Shown here piece after piece: positions 5,947-8,162 of a DNA stretch of 8,162 bases. Position 1 is the stretch's first letter. Every line of letters starts with the position of its first letter. The notes beneath the pieces are model-generated. The model worked only from the letters and a program-made list of their open reading frames with translations, was not told the origin of the DNA and did not search any database. Source of the stretch: Dehalococcoidales bacterium (lineage in GTDB: Bacteria > Chloroflexota > Dehalococcoidia > Dehalococcoidales > UBA2162); contig JAENIS010000066.1 in NCBI GenBank assembly GCA_016844285.1, positions 1 to 8,162 of the forward strand, read 5' to 3'. Made by a program: the position numbers and the translations under genes.

Positions 5947-6924
5947 TTACCTCCCATGCCTCATTCTCATTACCATCCCTTTCATTTGCTCCTTTCCTCC
6001 TGCCTCTTCATCACGAATGGCGCGACCGGTTAGTTTGAGAAATACGTCCTCGAGGGTAGGCCTGCGTATACCGATGGAAACGAGACGATTCTGGAAGCCA
6101 TCCATTAGTCTGGGCAGGAACTTTTCCCCTTGAGGGACACTGAAAGTAATTGTCCCATTCTGTAGAATGGGTATTAGGCTATACTTTTCCTTTAACTCCA
6201 GGGCGGCGGCATTGTTGTCCTCCGCCTTCAATGTCACCACATCCCCACCCAGGGCGTCTTTTAGCTTATCCGGTGTATCCAGAGCGATAATGTGCCCCTG
6301 GTCAATAATACTGATGCGGTCACTATTCTCGGCTTCGTCCATGTAGTGAGTGGTTAAGAAGATAGTCAGGTTATGTTGTTTGCGTAAGGCGAGGATGTGG
6401 TCCCAGATATGGCGGCGGGTCTGTGGGTCCAGTCCCAGTGTTGGCTCATCCAGAAAGAGGACGCGCGGGCTGTGTAGAAGTCCTCGGGCAATCTCCAGCC
6501 TTCTTTTCATGCCCCCGGAAAAGGTGCGCACCTTGCTCTTGCGGCGGTCAGACAACTCAACTAACTCCAGCAGTTCACTGATGCGCTTCTCCCTGATTTC
6601 CCCGGGTATTTTATAGGCGTAGGCATGGAAGCGTAAATTTTGTTCGGCGGTCAGATACTCGTCAAGAGTCGGCTCCTGGAAGACCAGCCCGATAGAGCGA
6701 CGCACCTCGCTCCGCTGTCTGGCGACATCGAATCCGTTGATGGTTGCCCTTCCGCTGGTGGGTTTCAGCAGAGTACAAAGCATGTTGATAGTGGTGGTTT
6801 TGCCGGCTCCGTTTGGCCCGAGAAAACCGAATATCTCACCTTCAGTGACCTGAAAGGAGACCTTATCAACCGCCGCTAACTGGCCGAAGTTTCTCGATAG
6901 ATTCTCAACTTCGATGATGTTCAT
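5947..6924 (-). CDS. ABC transporter ATP-binding protein (DrrA-like)
   Basis: A 325-residue ATPase that would drive the neighbouring ABC-2 permease. All nucleotide-binding parts are intact: Walker A GPNGAGKTT (36-44), Q-loop Gln83 in VFQEPTLDEYLTAEQNL, signature FSGGMKRR (135-142), Walker B VLFLDE (155-160), D-loop GLD and switch His193 in TTHYMDEAE. The C-terminal extension (about 228-300), ending RRPTLEDVFLKLTGRAI, is the domain typical of DrrA-type drug exporters. I start at the ATG at 6924, before NIIEVENLSRNFG, because AAAGG lies 5 nt upstream and the family begins here. A GTG at 6969 would add 15 residues of poor similarity. This start overlaps the 3' end of marR by 20 nt, so translation is probably coupled. 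Confidence 0.94.
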   Translation of the reverse strand: MNIIEVENLSRNFGQLAAVDKVSFQVTEGEIFGFLGPNGAGKTTTINMLCTLLKPTSGRATINGFDVARQRSEVRRSIGLVFQEPTLDEYLTAEQNLRFHAYAYKIPGEIREKRISELLELVELSDRRKSKVRTFSGGMKRRLEIARGLLHSPRVLFLDEPTLGLDPQTRRHIWDHILALRKQHNLTIFLTTHYMDEAENSDRISIIDQGHIIALDTPDKLKDALGGDVVTLKAEDNNAAALELKEKYSLIPILQNGTITFSVPQGEKFLPRLMDGFQNRLVSIGIRRPTLEDVFLKLTGRAIRDEEAGGKEQMKGMVMRMRHGR

Positions 6925-7375
6925 CTTTACCTTTCTCCCCACTGAGCCGTCCTGCCCTGGTGACGGCACTTAAGCCTTCCGCTAGAGCGGAAAGCTCCGC
7001 TGAACTCAATTGTGTTAGGATATCGGACATCCTGCTCATCCGGCTCTCTCTGAGTTTTGCCACCAGAGCCTTTCCCTTGTCCGTAGTCTTGAGGAGCAGC
7101 ATACGCCTGTCTTCCGGATTCTCCTCACGACTCACCAGTCCTTGCTCCACCAGGTGGTCTACAATTCTGGTCACATTCGGTGGAGTCACTCCCAGGGCAG
7201 TGGCCAACTTCCTGAAATTGGTGTTTCCATCAAAATCAATGAAAAACAGGCTCTTCAACTGGCCAAGAGTCAGACTTAAGTCCATCCAGGCTTCAGGAGG
7301 GTGTTGACCCATCGCACGGCCTATCTGCTGTTGCAGCTTGGTGATTTCCTCGATTAGTTTTGCCCTGTCCATCAT
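6905..7375 (-). CDS. MarR family transcriptional regulator
   Basis: A DNA-binding regulator of 156 residues with a winged helix-turn-helix. LTLGQLKSLFFI (36-47) leads into FRKLATALGV (54-63), the recognition helix TPPNVTRIVDHL (64-75), and the wing with the conserved D-x-R of MarR proteins at about 89-91 (EDRRMLLLKTTDKG). MarR dimers usually repress their own operon and a linked exporter, and let go when a ligand binds. Here the ABC exporter genes follow on the same strand, with a 20-nt overlap. The start is uncertain. An ATG at 7426 would add 17 residues, but the putative transcription start falls at about 7423, so I prefer the paired ATGs at 7375 or 7372, though neither has a clear Shine-Dalgarno sequence. 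Confidence 0.9.
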   Translation of the reverse strand: MMDRAKLIEEITKLQQQIGRAMGQHPPEAWMDLSLTLGQLKSLFFIDFDGNTNFRKLATALGVTPPNVTRIVDHLVEQGLVSREENPEDRRMLLLKTTDKGKALVAKLRESRMSRMSDILTQLSSAELSALAEGLSAVTRAGRLSGEKGKDEHHRS

Positions 7376-7411
7376 TATCAGCGTCTTATTGATTGTGCAT
7401 ATATTCTTTAT

Positions 7412-7425
7412 TGTTAATGATAACA
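7412..7425. promoter_or_regulatory. Candidate MarR operator 1
   Basis: TGTTA and TAACA flank four bases (ATGA) in a 14-bp pseudo-palindrome at the predicted transcription start of marR. The size and A/T-rich symmetry suit a MarR-type dimer. Binding here would block RNA polymerase and so repress the whole marR-ABC operon. Whether the protein binds it is inferred only from position and symmetry. Confidence 0.45.
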
Positions 7426-7429
7426 TAAT

Positions 7430-7458
7430 AGTTTAGAATATTATAACAATAATGTCAA
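7430..7458 (-). promoter_or_regulatory. Promoter of the marR-ABC operon
   Basis: On the - strand a perfect TTGACA -35 box (7458-7453) is followed after 17 bp by TAAACT (7435-7430), four of six bases of the -10 consensus. Transcription would start near 7423. The -10 match is modest, but the -35 and the spacing are ideal and the region is strongly A/T-rich. It is the only likely promoter for the three - strand genes downstream. Confidence 0.6.
7440..7453. promoter_or_regulatory. Candidate MarR operator 2
   Basis: ATTAT and ATAAT flank AACA in a 14-bp pseudo-palindrome that lies almost wholly between the -35 and -10 boxes of the marR promoter. Together with the site at 7412-7425 it also forms longer 9-bp inverted arms, TTATTGTTA (7408-7416) and TAACAATAA (7444-7452), with centres 36 bp apart. 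Two dimers could bind the same face of the DNA. In A/T-rich DNA such symmetry also arises by chance. Confidence 0.4.
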
Positions 7459-7485
7459 GGAGCAACGATGATGGTAACGTTCCCA

Positions 7486-7597
7486 TTTGGTTGAATTGTC
7501 ATTGCGAGCGAAGCAATCTCATACTTTGGATATGAGTGGATTGCCACGGGCACTCCGTGCCCTCGCAATGACGTTTTACGTGTCACCATCAACCAAA
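7486..7597. mobile_element. MITE-like element with nested inverted repeats (element C)
   Basis: Outer TTTGGTTG (7486-7493) and CAACCAAA (7590-7597) enclose perfect 11-bp inner repeats GTCATTGCGAG (7498-7508) and CTCGCAATGAC (7562-7572). Inside are two small stems: CTCATA with TATGAG, and GGGCAC with GTGCCC around TCC. It is the same family as the element at 3123-3259 but in the opposite orientation. It takes up much of the 311-nt space between the divergent marR and moxR genes, with the marR promoter to its left and the moxR promoter to its right. It has no reading frame of its own. Confidence 0.75.
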
Positions 7598-7658
7598 ACG
7601 AAACGAAACCAGAATGATATGTTTGACCACCTTCAGCATGGTAGCCATACGGACAAGC

Positions 7659-7667
7659 TGGTATAAT
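7659..7667 (+). promoter_or_regulatory. Extended -10 promoter of the moxR-type gene
   Basis: TGGTATAAT combines the TGn extension with a perfect TATAAT box (7662-7667). No good -35 box stands 16-18 bp upstream, which is usual for extended -10 promoters. Transcription would begin near 7674, so the leader is only about 13 nt and the ribosome binding site AAGGGAG (7675-7681) lies at its very start. Confidence 0.65.
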
Positions 7668-7686
7668 AGCAGGGAAGGGAGTATTT

Positions 7687-8162
7687 ATGGAAGATAAGAT
7701 TGTCAGCCGGATAAAAGAGCTTGGTACCAGGGTAAAGAAGAATGTCGAGCAGGTCATCGTCGGCAAGAGTGAGGTTGTCGATTTAGCGGTGGTCGCTCTT
7801 ATCTGTGAAGGGCATGTTCTCATTGAAGACGTCCCCGGTGTCGGTAAGACGATGCTGGCCAAGTCGATTGCTCGCTCTCTCGGCTGTAGCTTCCGGCGCA
7901 TCCAGTGCACCCCCGACCTGCTTCCTTCTGACATCACCGGTACTTATATCTTCAACCAGAAGACGGCTGATTTTGAGTTCCGACCGGGACCGGTGATGTC
8001 ACAGGTGGTGCTTGCTGACGAGATTAACCGCGCCACACCACGGACTCAATCGGCCCTGCTTGAGGCGATGCAGGAGCGGCAGGTCACCGCTGAGGGAGAA
8101 ACAAGACCATTGCCGCGGCCTTTTCTGGTGCTGGCAACGCAGAACCCCATCGAGCTGGAGGG
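7687..8162 (+). CDS. MoxR family AAA+ ATPase, 5' part only
   Basis: The frame starts at the ATG at 7687, 5 nt after AAGGGAG, and is still open at the window end after 158 codons. Members of this family are about 310-330 residues long, so about half is seen. Walker A is PGVGKT (50-55) within [18 protein letters not shown]. The family motif [12 protein letters not shown] is at 74-85, Walker B is VLADEINRA (108-116), and sensor 1 is LATQNP (149-154). MoxR proteins are ATP-driven chaperones that help mature enzyme complexes or cell-envelope proteins, and are commonly followed by genes for a DUF58 protein and von Willebrand factor A proteins. That neighbourhood would lie outside this window. The family is certain; the client is unknown. 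Confidence 0.94.
   Translation, partial: MEDKIVSRIKELGTRVKKNVEQVIVGKSEVVDLAVVALICEGHVLIEDVPGVGKTMLAKSIARSLGCSFRRIQCTPDLLPSDITGTYIFNQKTADFEFRPGPVMSQVVLADEINRATPRTQSALLEAMQERQVTAEGETRPLPRPFLVLATQNPIELE

Noticed and set aside
6925..6969. Fifteen-residue N-terminal extension of the ABC ATPase from a GTG
   Set aside because: The ATG at 6924 has a strong AAAGG site at proper spacing and matches the usual family start. The extension would lie inside the marR coding region and looks unlike the family.
7376..7426. Seventeen-residue N-terminal extension of MarR
   Set aside because: The predicted transcription start falls within or after that ATG, and the extra residues come from A/T-rich operator-like DNA. 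I cannot exclude a leaderless start.
7455..7937. Open frame of 160 codons on the - strand
   Set aside because: It is antisense to the clear MoxR coding sequence and crosses element C and the moxR promoter. It is a shadow of the real gene.

Overview
The window reads as a piece of chromosome from an anaerobic Chloroflexota-like bacterium. Dehalococcoidia is my best guess. It rests on the mix of genes (a bacterial PAC2 protein beside a HEAT-repeat protein, a Fe-S type PurF, a DrrA/DrrB-type exporter under a MarR regulator, and MoxR) and on short palindromic intergenic repeats with TGTCATTGCG-type ends, which I recall as common in such genomes. This is inference, not a database result. No phage, transposase, CRISPR, tRNA or rRNA gene was seen.

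Region 1 (1-3079, + strand) is a probable operon. It opens with the 3' part of a TldE/PmbA-type protein. After a 76-nt gap holding a C/G-rich hairpin repeat come a PAC2-family protein, a HEAT-repeat protein (14-nt gap) and a GNAT N-acetyltransferase (9-nt gap, in the same frame as the HEAT gene). The theme may be protein quality control or modification, but only the families are certain.

Region 2 (3080-4860) holds purF on the - strand, convergent with the GNAT gene. PurF catalyses the first step of de novo purine synthesis. The gene has a TTG start, a catalytic Cys at position 5, all four Fe-S cysteines and its own near-consensus sigma70 promoter. A nested-inverted-repeat element lies between the two convergent genes.

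Region 3 (4722-5113) is a 392-nt gene-free stretch: the purF promoter, then a block of adjacent palindromic repeats.

Region 4 (5114-7458, - strand) is a marR - ABC ATPase - ABC-2 permease operon. The marR and ATPase genes overlap by 20 nt, and the ATPase and permease genes are 11 nt apart. The marR promoter region carries two 14-bp pseudo-palindromes that fit an autoregulatory operator. The likely role is drug or lipid-type export controlled by a MarR repressor.

Region 5 (7459-8162) holds a second nested-inverted-repeat element, then an extended -10 promoter and the 5' part of a MoxR-type AAA+ ATPase that runs off the window end.

I did not find a convincing new defence or biosynthetic system. 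The most interesting material is the repeat families and the compact PAC2-HEAT-GNAT gene group.
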